From the NCBI GenBank assembly GCA_905193725.1, contig CAJJPW010000025.1, positions 1 to 15,815 on the forward strand: a DNA stretch of 15,815 nucleotides, read 5' to 3'. The translations under genes were made by a program, and so were the position numbers. Below are positions 7,189 through 14,020 of the stretch, piece by piece. The DNA comes from an uncultured Eubacteriales bacterium (GTDB taxonomy: Bacteria > Bacillota > Clostridia > Christensenellales > Christensenellaceae). Every line of letters begins with the position of its first letter. Position 1 is the stretch's first letter. Under the pieces are notes generated by a model, which searched no databases, had not been told where the DNA came from, and saw nothing but the letters and a program-made list of their open reading frames with translations.

Positions 7189-8454
7189 TTAACTGAGAGG
7201 GAAAGCGCTGGAAATGGCCATTAAGGCCTTTTGCGCCTCTTGTGTGTTGACACACAGAGCGATTTTTGTTTCAGAAGTAGTGATCAGCTTGACGCTGATG
7301 TTAGCTGCTGCTAAGGCGGTAAACAGCTGAGAGGCCACTCCAGGTTTGAATTCCATGCCCATGCCTTCAATCATGATCTTGGTAACAGCATTGGTGGTGT
7401 AAATGTCCACCTGTGGAAAGAACTGTTTGAGACGCTGATAGCCTGTCTCTAAATCCTCTGCGGGCAGAGAAAAAGAGATGTCCACTAACCGGTCTGGCTT
7501 AGCTACCTGGCAGATCATGTCTAGGTTGATATCCTCACAGGCTCCAAATACTTTTGCCAAATTCTGTACTGTGTTGGGCAGATCTCGTATGGCGATAACT
7601 GCTTGGCCGCCGTCTGTGTGGACCGAGGTCACGGCACTGTGCTCACCTACAATATCCTTCATGGAATACAGCCCAGGCCCTTTGCCTATTAAAAATTCCG
7701 CCGCTTTGATGGCACCTACGGCAAAGATCTGTTTGCTCTGGGCAATGTGGGTGATCTCAAATACCTCGTCATTTCCCAAGAAGAGCACTTGGTGTTCTCC
7801 CACTACGGTGCCACCTCGAATGGCGTGGATGCCAATTTCTCCAGGAGTGCGCTTTTGATTTTTGGATTCTCTGCCACATACGTACTTTTTGGCGCCTAAA
7901 AACGCCTCGTTGATTCGATCGGCTAAGGCTAGGGCGGTGCCGCTAGGAGCATCTACCTTCTGATTGTGGTGTTTTTCTATAATTTCCACGTCAAAGGAGT
8001 TGTTTAAAAAGCTGGCAGCCCGCTTGGCTAAGTCCATCTGCAGGTTGACGCCCAAGGACATGTTGGCAGAAAAGAACAGCGGCGCTTTTTGAGAGGCGTG
8101 CATGATTTCACTCTTTTGACTGTCAGAAAATCCTGTAGTGGCAATGACCATAGGGGTGTTATGCTTCGTGGCATAGGCTAAATTAGCTTCCAATGCATCG
8201 GGACGAGAAAAGTCGATGATCACATCCACGTCCACATCGCAGTCTTCGATGTGTTCAAATACGGGAAAGGGATTGGGCAAAATATCCTTATACTTGTCCA
8301 CTCCGGCGACTACTTCCAGGTGGCTATGGGAGGCAGCGGTATTTTTCACGGTCTGTCCCATTTTTCCATTGGCACCGCAAATTAAAATGCGGATCGGCCG
8401 TCCGCCAGGGGTACCTGGCAGAGGGCCGCTACTCGCTGATGTTTGATTGCTCAT
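7189..8454 (-). CDS. dapB: 4-hydroxy-tetrahydrodipicolinate reductase fused to tandem ACT domains
   Basis: DapB reduces 4-hydroxy-tetrahydrodipicolinate with NAD(P)H on the path to diaminopimelate and lysine. Residues 20-269 are a complete DapB: nucleotide motif GANGKMG (27-33), ATTG (105-108), catalytic block EKHHNQKVDAPSGTA (160-174, with H162, H163 and K166), and the usual ending FLIGKGPGLYSMKDIV. Normal DapB stops there at about 250-270 residues; this one goes on to 421. Residues about 284-345 and 356-418 read as the two ACT domains of aspartate kinase: AVIAIRDLPN...INLDMI.Q, then KIMIEGMGM...PGVASQLFTALAAANISVKLITTSETKIALCV. No kinase domain is present. A 20-residue Ser/Pro/Gly-rich N-terminal extension precedes the core. 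The ATG at 8454 follows AAAGGAG by about 11 bases. It is the last gene of the operon, 16 bases after dapA. Allosteric control by lysine or another amino acid is inferred. Confidence 0.93.
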   Translation of the reverse strand: MSNQTSASSGPLPGTPGGRPIRILICGANGKMGQTVKNTAASHSHLEVVAGVDKYKDILPNPFPVFEHIEDCDVDVDVIIDFSRPDALEANLAYATKHNTPMVIATTGFSDSQKSEIMHASQKAPLFFSANMSLGVNLQMDLAKRAASFLNNSFDVEIIEKHHNQKVDAPSGTALALADRINEAFLGAKKYVCGRESKNQKRTPGEIGIHAIRGGTVVGEHQVLFLGNDEVFEITHIAQSKQIFAVGAIKAAEFLIGKGPGLYSMKDIVGEHSAVTSVHTDGGQAVIAIRDLPNTVQNLAKVFGACEDINLDMICQVAKPDRLVDISFSLPAEDLETGYQRLKQFFPQVDIYTTNAVTKIMIEGMGMEFKPGVASQLFTALAAANISVKLITTSETKIALCVNTQEAQKALMAISSAFPLS

Positions 8455-8470
8455 GAAATGAGGTTCTCCT

Positions 8471-9352
8471 TTATTTGATAAGTTGATACGCCTTAAGCGT
8501 CGTTTTCAGAGCTTCCAGCTGCTCTGACTGCATGGGGCAAAGGGGCAATCGCATGTCATGAGAGCACATGCCCATCAGCTCCATTGCCTCCTTGACAGGG
8601 ATGGGATTCACGTCCATAAACAAACTGTGCACGAGAGGCATGAAATCCAGCTGCATTTTTGTGGCTATATCCACGTCTCCATTCAAGTACTTGTGTACCA
8701 TATCACTAGTCTGTTGAGGCATGATATTGGCTAGCACAGAGATCACACCCTTGCCTCCGGCCGAAAGGATGGGGACGATCTGATCGTCATTTCCCGAATA
8801 GATGTCCATCTTACCCTCTACCCGGCGTGCCATATCCAGCACCTGAGCAATATTGCCGCTAGCTTCTTTGATGGCTGCGATATTGGGGTGATCTGCCAGC
8901 TTTTCCAAAGTGGAAGGGGTGATGTTTACACCTGTGCGAGAAGGCACGTTATAGAGAATGGCAGGAATATCGATATTGTCGGCAATCATGCGATAGTGAG
9001 CTTCCAGTCCTGCCTGGGAACATTTGTTGTAGTAAGGTGTAACCAGCAGCACTCCATCCACCCCCAGTTCTTGCGCTAACAGCGAATTTTCAATGGAGGT
9101 ATGGGTACAGTTAGTTCCCGTTCCTGCGAACAGTGGAACCTTGCCATCTACCTTTTCCACAGAAAAGCGGATGACAGATTCTTTTTCCTTGCTGGTCATT
9201 GTGGAGGATTCGCCTGTGGTGCCGAGTACCAAAATGGCGTCCGTTCCATGATTCAGATGGAAGTTCAGTAATTTTTCAAGTGCGGCAAAGTCAACGCTAT
9301 CGCCGTGAAAAGGCGTTACCAATGCAACACAAGAACCCGTAAATAAACTCAT
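8471..9352 (-). CDS. dapA: 4-hydroxy-tetrahydrodipicolinate synthase
   Basis: DapA condenses pyruvate with aspartate semialdehyde, the first committed step of the lysine/diaminopimelate branch. At 293 residues it has the usual length of this TIM-barrel lyase. The Schiff-base lysine is K162 in AAIKEASGN, the catalytic tyrosine Y134 in ILYNVPSRTG, R139 follows in the same block, and the GTTGES loop is at 44-49. ATG 9352 follows GAGGAGG by 11 bases on the minus strand. It lies 59 bases after asd and 16 before dapB, in the order asd-dapA-dapB common in Firmicutes. I did not check the lysine-binding residues that separate feedback-sensitive from insensitive enzymes. Confidence 0.97.
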   Translation of the reverse strand: MSLFTGSCVALVTPFHGDSVDFAALEKLLNFHLNHGTDAILVLGTTGESSTMTSKEKESVIRFSVEKVDGKVPLFAGTGTNCTHTSIENSLLAQELGVDGVLLVTPYYNKCSQAGLEAHYRMIADNIDIPAILYNVPSRTGVNITPSTLEKLADHPNIAAIKEASGNIAQVLDMARRVEGKMDIYSGNDDQIVPILSAGGKGVISVLANIMPQQTSDMVHKYLNGDVDIATKMQLDFMPLVHSLFMDVNPIPVKEAMELMGMCSHDMRLPLCPMQSEQLEALKTTLKAYQLIK

Positions 9353-9411
9353 AAATATAAATGCCTCCTCGTCTTATTTAAAACAAGTTCATAGCTTTTT
9401 AAAAGGACTTT

Positions 9412-10416
9412 TTATTGAGCAGACCTTTTGATGTACTCCTGGGCGATTTGCACTGCATTGGTGGCAGCGCCTTTGCGGATGTTGTCTGCAACTACCCACA
9501 AATTGACACCGCTTTTTACCGTATCATCCCGGCGAATTCTGCCCACAAATACTTCATCTTTATCCTCAGCGTAGATCGCCATAGGATAAACGCCCTGTTG
9601 GGGATCGTCCTGCACGATGATGCCAGGAGCATTTTTCAGCACGTCTTTCAGCTCTGCTAAGTCAAAATCCTTGTCAAACTCCAGATTGATGGATTCGCTG
9701 TGGCCGTGGAATACGGGAACGCGAACGGTGGTGGCCGTTACCCGAATGGAATCGTCTCCTAAAATTTTCTTGGTCTCGTTGACCATCTTCATCTCCTCTT
9801 TGGTGTACCCATTTTCTTCAAATACGTCGATTTGAGGCAGACAGTTGCCAAAAATGGGGTAGGGGAATTTTTTAGGAGCATCTCCATTGATGCCATTTTC
9901 CAAATCCGAATAACCACCCATGCCTGCACCAGACACTGCTTGATAGGTGGAATACACCACTCTAGTGATGTGATAGTGGTCGTGCAGAGGCTTGAGCGCT
10001 ACCATAGCCTGAATGGTGGAACAATTGGGGTTGGCGATGATGCCTTTTTGGGCGTGCATGATCTCCTCTGGGTTGACCTCAGGGACTACCAGTGGAACTT
10101 CTGGATCCATTCTCCATGCACTGGAATTGTCTATCACCAAAATGCCCTCTTTAGCAGCGATGGGAGCAAATTTTTCCGAAGTAGAACCACCAGCGCTAAA
10201 TAGGGCGATATCGATGTTTTTGCCCTTGAAACAATCTTCGGTCAGTTCCAGAACGGTGTAGTCCTTGCCCATAAAGGGAAGTGTTTTGCCCGCGCTGCGT
10301 TTGGATGCGAATAAGTAGTAATTTTCTACTGGCAGCTTTCTCTCCTCTAATACTTGTAGAAATTTTCTTCCTACCATACCCGTTGCCCCAACAACGGCAA
10401 CATTGTACTTTTTCAT
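9412..10416 (-). CDS. asd: Aspartate-semialdehyde dehydrogenase
   Basis: Asd reduces aspartyl phosphate with NADPH to aspartate semialdehyde, the branch point to lysine/diaminopimelate and to threonine/methionine. The protein has 334 residues, close to the Gram-positive type. GATGMVG (10-16) binds NADP; the nucleophile is C132 in NPNCSTIQ; H237 in RVPVFHGHSESIN is the catalytic histidine. ATG 10416 is chosen because AGGAGG lies 6 bases before it on the minus strand. The frame is open further up to a GTG at 10476, but the 20 added residues (RSSTIYEKQK...) are not family-like and would come from the leader. It is the first gene of the operon, directly behind a lysine riboswitch and terminator. 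No aspartate kinase gene lies in the window. Confidence 0.97.
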   Translation of the reverse strand: MKKYNVAVVGATGMVGRKFLQVLEERKLPVENYYLFASKRSAGKTLPFMGKDYTVLELTEDCFKGKNIDIALFSAGGSTSEKFAPIAAKEGILVIDNSSAWRMDPEVPLVVPEVNPEEIMHAQKGIIANPNCSTIQAMVALKPLHDHYHITRVVYSTYQAVSGAGMGGYSDLENGINGDAPKKFPYPIFGNCLPQIDVFEENGYTKEEMKMVNETKKILGDDSIRVTATTVRVPVFHGHSESINLEFDKDFDLAELKDVLKNAPGIIVQDDPQQGVYPMAIYAEDKDEVFVGRIRRDDTVKSGVNLWVVADNIRKGAATNAVQIAQEYIKRSAQ

Positions 10417-10470
10417 AGGTAGCCTCCTAAAATATATAATAAATTTTTGTTTTTCATATATTGTGGAAGA

Positions 10471-10496
10471 CCTCACTACTTGTGAGGACCCTCCTT
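10471..10496 (-). promoter_or_regulatory. Extra hairpin and orphan Shine-Dalgarno in the asd leader
   Basis: Past the attenuator, the minus strand has AAGGAGG (complement of 10490-10496), then a hairpin CCTCAC/GTGAGG (10471-10476 and 10482-10487). The GTG at 10476 is in frame with asd. The hairpin has no T run. Its role is unclear; it might be a vestigial start, or a structure affecting translation. Confidence 0.35.
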
Positions 10497-10525
10497 ACAA
10501 TCACTTTTGTGCACTAGCCGTTCAA

Positions 10526-10555
10526 TAAAAAACAGCGGCTTTTTTTGACCGCTGT
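10526..10555 (-). terminator. Riboswitch-controlled intrinsic terminator (attenuator)
   Basis: On the minus strand ACAGCGG (complement of 10549-10555) pairs with CCGCTGT (complement of 10532-10538) around a 10-base loop, followed by a run of T (complement of 10526-10531). The 5' arm plus one base (10548-10555) can instead pair over 8 bp, including wobbles, with GCTGCTGT (complement of 10618-10625), the 3' strand of riboswitch helix P1. That is the antiterminator. Confidence 0.92.
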
Positions 10556-10617
10556 ACCTTTCTCTACCAAATAAACACCTATCCTAAATACCGTGCCCAT
10601 TTGATATGTTATATGTA

Positions 10618-10789
10618 ACAGCAGCTCTCCACAAGCTTTAGCAAGTGACAGTGCTTCAGTTATTCACTGAAACCCCAGGAACCATGGCGCGGACCCCATT
10701 TTTCCTTCGGCGATTTCCCCTTTCTTCCAGGTATATAAGACTCCGGTATCAAGACCCAGTTTACTGATGAAAAACGCACCTCTTACTGT
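10618..10789 (-). ncRNA. Lysine riboswitch (L box) aptamer
   Basis: Read on the minus strand, the leader carries the conserved lysine-aptamer blocks in order: AGAGGTGCG (complement of 10775-10783), AAAGGGGAAATCGCCGAAGG (10704-10723), CACTGTC (10647-10653) and GGAGAGC (10624-10630). The closing helix P1 is ACAGTA (10784-10789) with TGCTGT (10618-10623). Inner hairpins include TTCAGT/ACTGAA and a short GC stem-loop before GGAGAGC. The 172-base span is right for the class. Lysine binding should stabilise P1, free the terminator and stop transcription of asd-dapA-dapB. Confidence 0.95.
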
Positions 10790-10808
10790 ATACTCTTTAT
10801 TTTCCTCA

Positions 10809-10837
10809 ATTATATCTGAAAAAAAGCGCTATGTCAA
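10809..10837 (-). promoter_or_regulatory. Consensus sigma-A promoter of the asd-dapA-dapB operon
   Basis: On the minus strand a perfect TTGACA (complement of 10832-10837), 17 bases, and a perfect TATAAT (complement of 10809-10814). Transcription should start near 10802, just before riboswitch helix P1. Confidence 0.92.
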
Positions 10838-10915
10838 ACCATTGGGCATTCATATTATATGAAATATTCGGGCAAAATGTTCTTTTTTTGTTAACATGGA
10901 CGGATGATCAGGAGG

Positions 10916-10944
10916 TTTACTTCCCTAAGGTTTTTTACTATAAT
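10916..10944 (+). promoter_or_regulatory. Candidate promoter of the M20D amidohydrolase cluster
   Basis: TTTACT (10916-10921), 17 bases, TATAAT (10939-10944). It points away from the dap promoter and leaves a leader of about 130 bases. A second TATAAT at 11055-11060 is closer to the gene but lacks a good -35. Confidence 0.5.
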
Positions 10945-11080
10945 ATAGATTACCATAAACCTCTTTACAGGATATTGATATCGGGATGTGAAAAATTTTT
11001 TGCCCCATGAAATTCAAAAAAGATATAGATTAAAGGGCTGAGAAACAGTGGATATATAATATATTAGTAAGAAAGGGAAA

Positions 11081-12271
11081 ATGCCGAGGTATACGTCAGT
11101 GAGGGATAAAGTATCTAGCAGTTTAAAGGAATATATGGTGGTAATGAGAAGGCGGTTGCATCAGATGCCAGAGGAGTCCTTTGGGGAAAAGAGAACCCAG
11201 GGGATTGTTTTGGACGAGCTTATGAGCCTGCCAGACGTCCATATCACCCGTTTGGCGGGAACAGGAGTCAAGGCGGTATTCCCCGCGGCGGGAGAGGCCA
11301 AGGGAACGCTGGCCTTTCGCGCGGATATGGATGCATTGCCGGTAACGGAAAAGACACAAAAGCCCTATGCCTCGCGAAACCCGGGCTGGATGCACGCCTG
11401 TGGTCATGATGGACACATGGCCATTTTGTTGGGCCTGTGTCAGTGGACAGCGAAAACTCCACTGCCTTTTCATCTAGTGGCGATTTTTCAGCCGGGAGAG
11501 GAGACCACCGGAGGAGCACTCCCTATGATTCATCAGGGGGTGCTGGAAAACCCCCAGGTGGATGCCATATTTGGGCTGCACATTTGGCCGTATCTGGAGA
11601 AGGGGAAAATCAGCGCTTCCGCTGGGCCGGTCATGGCGGGCATGGCGGACTTTGACGTGGCATTCCAGGGGAAGTCTGCCCATGGAGCTAGTAGAAAGGA
11701 TGGAGCGGATGCCCTGTTGGCGGCGTGTCAGTTTGTGGCGCAATTAAATACTCTGGCCCAGGAACTGGAAGCCCAGGGAAAGGTGTTGGCATTGAACATC
11801 GGTACCCTCCAAGGAGGCAGCGCTCGCAACGTGGTGTGTGGCCATATGAAACTGGAAGGGACTCTCCGGTATTTTGACGACGCCGTTTATGAGAAGGTGA
11901 TGGAAACGATGAAGCAGCTAGCAGCTGGGCTCAAAGAGTCTCTTGGGGTGGAGTGCAAAGTGGAGCAGGTGATGTCCTACCCGCCGGTGGTGAATGACGC
12001 AAAGCTGGCTGAGCTGGCGAGAGGAATTTTGACGGCGGAAGAGCGGTGTGAATTTTCGCCTCAGATGATGAGCGAGGATTTTTCCAACTACCAGCGGCAG
12101 GTGCCAGGGGTGTACGCCTTTTTGGGCTGTGGAGAAAAGCAGAGGTTCGGACCGCTTCACAGTGGGACATTTGACTTTGACGAGGCGATCTTACAGCAAG
12201 GGCTTTCCTACTACCTGCGGATCATAGAGCAGTACTGCCAGCAGTGGGGAGGTGGGGAAATTGGAAAATAG
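11081..12271 (+). CDS. M20D-family metal-dependent amidohydrolase
   Basis: This 396-residue protein is an M20 peptidase-superfamily amidohydrolase of the M20D type (hippurate, N-acyl-amino-acid, IAA-amino-acid and N-acetyl-diaminopimelate hydrolases). Metal-site residues are visible: C107 and H109 in HACGHDGH, E140/E141 in PGEE, H167 in GLHIWP, and H360 in GPLHSG near the C-terminus. The lid/dimer domain has the usual KSAHGA at 198-203. There is no signal peptide, so it acts in the cytoplasm. The ATG at 11081 has a modest AAAGGG ribosome binding site. It is divergent from the lysine operon, and N-acetyl-diaminopimelate deacetylase is therefore one possible role, but no tetrahydrodipicolinate acetyltransferase gene is in view and the family is broad. 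It is probably co-transcribed with the methyltransferase gene that overlaps its end. Confidence 0.88.
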   Translation: MPRYTSVRDKVSSSLKEYMVVMRRRLHQMPEESFGEKRTQGIVLDELMSLPDVHITRLAGTGVKAVFPAAGEAKGTLAFRADMDALPVTEKTQKPYASRNPGWMHACGHDGHMAILLGLCQWTAKTPLPFHLVAIFQPGEETTGGALPMIHQGVLENPQVDAIFGLHIWPYLEKGKISASAGPVMAGMADFDVAFQGKSAHGASRKDGADALLAACQFVAQLNTLAQELEAQGKVLALNIGTLQGGSARNVVCGHMKLEGTLRYFDDAVYEKVMETMKQLAAGLKESLGVECKVEQVMSYPPVVNDAKLAELARGILTAEERCEFSPQMMSEDFSNYQRQVPGVYAFLGCGEKQRFGPLHSGTFDFDEAILQQGLSYYLRIIEQYCQQWGGGEIGK

Positions 12272-13007
12272 CTACCAGTTTCTCGCCCAAGTGTACGACC
12301 AGCTGATGTACGACGTGGATTACGACGCCTACAGCGCTTATCTCATAAAGCTGCTGGAACAAGGGGGAATTTCCCAGGGCGTGATATATGAGGCGGCCTG
12401 TGGCACAGGGAATCTCTCCTTTCGCCTCAGCAAAGGAGGGTACCAGGTGTATGCCTTCGATAAAAGCCCTCACATGCTGGAGATTGCCCAGCAAAAGGCG
12501 AGAGATAACGGCCAAAAGATTCTATTTGGCCAACAGGACATGACGAAAATAGAATTTGCCAAAAAGGCGGATGGTGTGATCTGCGGGATTGACGGAGTGA
12601 ACTACTTGCTTCAGCCCCAGCAGGTAAGACGATTTTTAGAGGGGGCATACCGTATTTTAAAGCCGGGAGGAATGCTGCTCTTTGATATCAGCTCCCACTA
12701 TAAATTGACCGAGATTTTGGCGGATCAGTTTTACTATGACGATGAAGAGGAAACCACTTACTTTTGGAAAAACTCTCTGGATGAGCAGGAGCAGCAGGTG
12801 AAGATGGAGATCACCCTATTCGTGCGCCAAAGGGATGGAAGATATGTGCGACGAGATGAGGAGCATATTCAGCGGGCATATCAGACGCAAGAAATCATAC
12901 AAATGATGCAAGAGGCGGGTTTTTCCAGCTGCAAAGCATATGGCTTTTTGAGTCAAATGAGGCCGAAGCCTGAGGAGCAGAGGATTGTATTTATCGGGGT
13001 AAAGTAG
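12261..13007 (+). CDS. Class I SAM-dependent methyltransferase
   Basis: This 248-residue cytoplasmic protein has the Rossmann methyltransferase fold. SAM-binding motif I is IYEAACGTG (42-50), the acidic residue after strand 2 is D67 in YAFDKS, and ILKPGGMLLFDISS follows in the position of the later strands. The N-terminus (YQFLAQVYDQLMYDVDYDAY) is typical of a widespread Firmicute group annotated only as methyltransferase. The substrate is unknown. I prefer the TTG start at 12261 because GGGAGG (12247-12252) lies 8 bases before it; the in-frame GTG at 12252 overlaps that site. The gene then overlaps the end of the amidohydrolase gene by 11 bases, which suggests translational coupling. Hsp33 follows after a 32-base gap. 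Confidence 0.88.
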   Translation: MENSYQFLAQVYDQLMYDVDYDAYSAYLIKLLEQGGISQGVIYEAACGTGNLSFRLSKGGYQVYAFDKSPHMLEIAQQKARDNGQKILFGQQDMTKIEFAKKADGVICGIDGVNYLLQPQQVRRFLEGAYRILKPGGMLLFDISSHYKLTEILADQFYYDDEEETTYFWKNSLDEQEQQVKMEITLFVRQRDGRYVRRDEEHIQRAYQTQEIIQMMQEAGFSSCKAYGFLSQMRPKPEEQRIVFIGVK

Positions 13008-13039
13008 ATATAAAAAACGAAGAGAGAAGGATTTTGAGA

Positions 13040-13927
13040 ATGGCAGATAGTATTGTAAAAGCGCTGATCAATAAAGAGGTGCTGATGATCGCGTGCAGCA
13101 CTAAGGAATTGGTGATAGAGGGCAATGAGCTGCATCAGCTGTTTCCCATTGGCACGGCAGTGCTGGGGAGAATTTTGACAGCTGGCGCGCTGTTTGGGAA
13201 AACCCTCAAGGAAAAGGACCAAAAAGTAACCATTTCCCTCAACGGAGGTGGCCCAGCGGGGACGGTGATGGTGACCGCGGATGAGCAGGCTCGGGTAAAG
13301 GGCTACGTGGCCAACCGCAATGTGAACATCCCGCCGGGGGAAAATGGGGTGTTATCCGTAGATAAGGCGGTGGGCACGGATGGTTTTGTGACGGTGGTCA
13401 AAGACATCGGCCTCAAAGAGCCGTACGTGGGCAAGACGAAAATTGTCAGTGGACAGATCGCAGAGGATTTGGCGTATTACATGCTGCAAAGCGAGCAGCA
13501 GCCCTCCATCGTGTACTTAAACGTGTGGATCAACGGGGAACTGGAAATCCTCACAGCAGGGGGATACTTGATCCTGCCCTTGCCAGGGGCAAGCGAGGAG
13601 ACACTCAGCGCTATCGAGCAAAAGAGCCTAGCCCTACACAACTATGGCATTATGCTCCTCTCCAAAACGCCGGTGCAGATCATCCGCGAGACCTTTGAGG
13701 GGCAAGAGGTGCAGATTTTAGAGGAGGCAGTGCCCAAATATTACTGCGAATGCTCCAAGGACAGAATGGCCCAAGCGCTGGCTTGCCTGGGAAAGGATGA
13801 AATCGAGGATATGATTGAAAAAGACGGGGGCGCGGAGATCGTCTGCCGCTTTTGCGATAAAAAATACCAATTTTCCGCACAGGATCTGCGAGATATCTTG
13901 CAGCAGGCAACAGGAGGGAAAAAATAA
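13040..13927 (+). CDS. hslO: Hsp33 redox-regulated chaperone
   Basis: Hsp33 is a cytoplasmic holdase switched on by oxidation, when its zinc-bound cysteines form disulphides. The 295-residue length is normal. The four zinc cysteines are in the C-terminal region: C236-E-C238 and C269-R-F-C272, the CxC...CxxC signature. The N-terminal domain has the family's glycine-rich segments (LNGGGPAGTVMVTAD, GYLILPLPGASEE). I chose ATG 13040, 9 bases after AGAAGG (13025-13030), over the in-frame TTG at 13034, which is only 3 bases from it. It is the third gene of the run that starts with the amidohydrolase. In an anaerobe it fits a role in surviving oxygen exposure. Confidence 0.96.
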   Translation: MADSIVKALINKEVLMIACSTKELVIEGNELHQLFPIGTAVLGRILTAGALFGKTLKEKDQKVTISLNGGGPAGTVMVTADEQARVKGYVANRNVNIPPGENGVLSVDKAVGTDGFVTVVKDIGLKEPYVGKTKIVSGQIAEDLAYYMLQSEQQPSIVYLNVWINGELEILTAGGYLILPLPGASEETLSAIEQKSLALHNYGIMLLSKTPVQIIRETFEGQEVQILEEAVPKYYCECSKDRMAQALACLGKDEIEDMIEKDGGAEIVCRFCDKKYQFSAQDLRDILQQATGGKK

Positions 13928-13940
13928 ATCTGGCAGAATG

Positions 13941-13969
13941 TGGATACCCTATAGGAGATATGCTATACT
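13941..13969 (+). promoter_or_regulatory. Candidate promoter of the TPR-protein gene
   Basis: TGGATA (13941-13946), 17 bases, TATACT (13964-13969), in the 93-base gap after Hsp33. No terminator is visible in this gap, so read-through from upstream is also possible. Confidence 0.4.
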
Positions 13970-14020
13970 AGAGAAGATGGGCCCAAGGGTTAAAAAAGAA
14001 ATCGTTAAGATAAGGTGAAA

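Noticed and set aside
8216..8446. Plus-strand open frame opposite the start of dapB
   Set aside because: It is a shadow of dapB codons, without a ribosome binding site or recognisable features.
10417..10476. N-terminal extension of Asd from GTG 10476
   Set aside because: The 20 residues are unlike the family, and a strong AGGAGG sits 6 bases before ATG 10416, where the conserved MKKYNVAVVGATG begins.
10889..10896. TTGTTAAC as another Rex half-site upstream of the M20D gene
   Set aside because: Only one half of the dyad is present; the other half does not follow at the required spacing.
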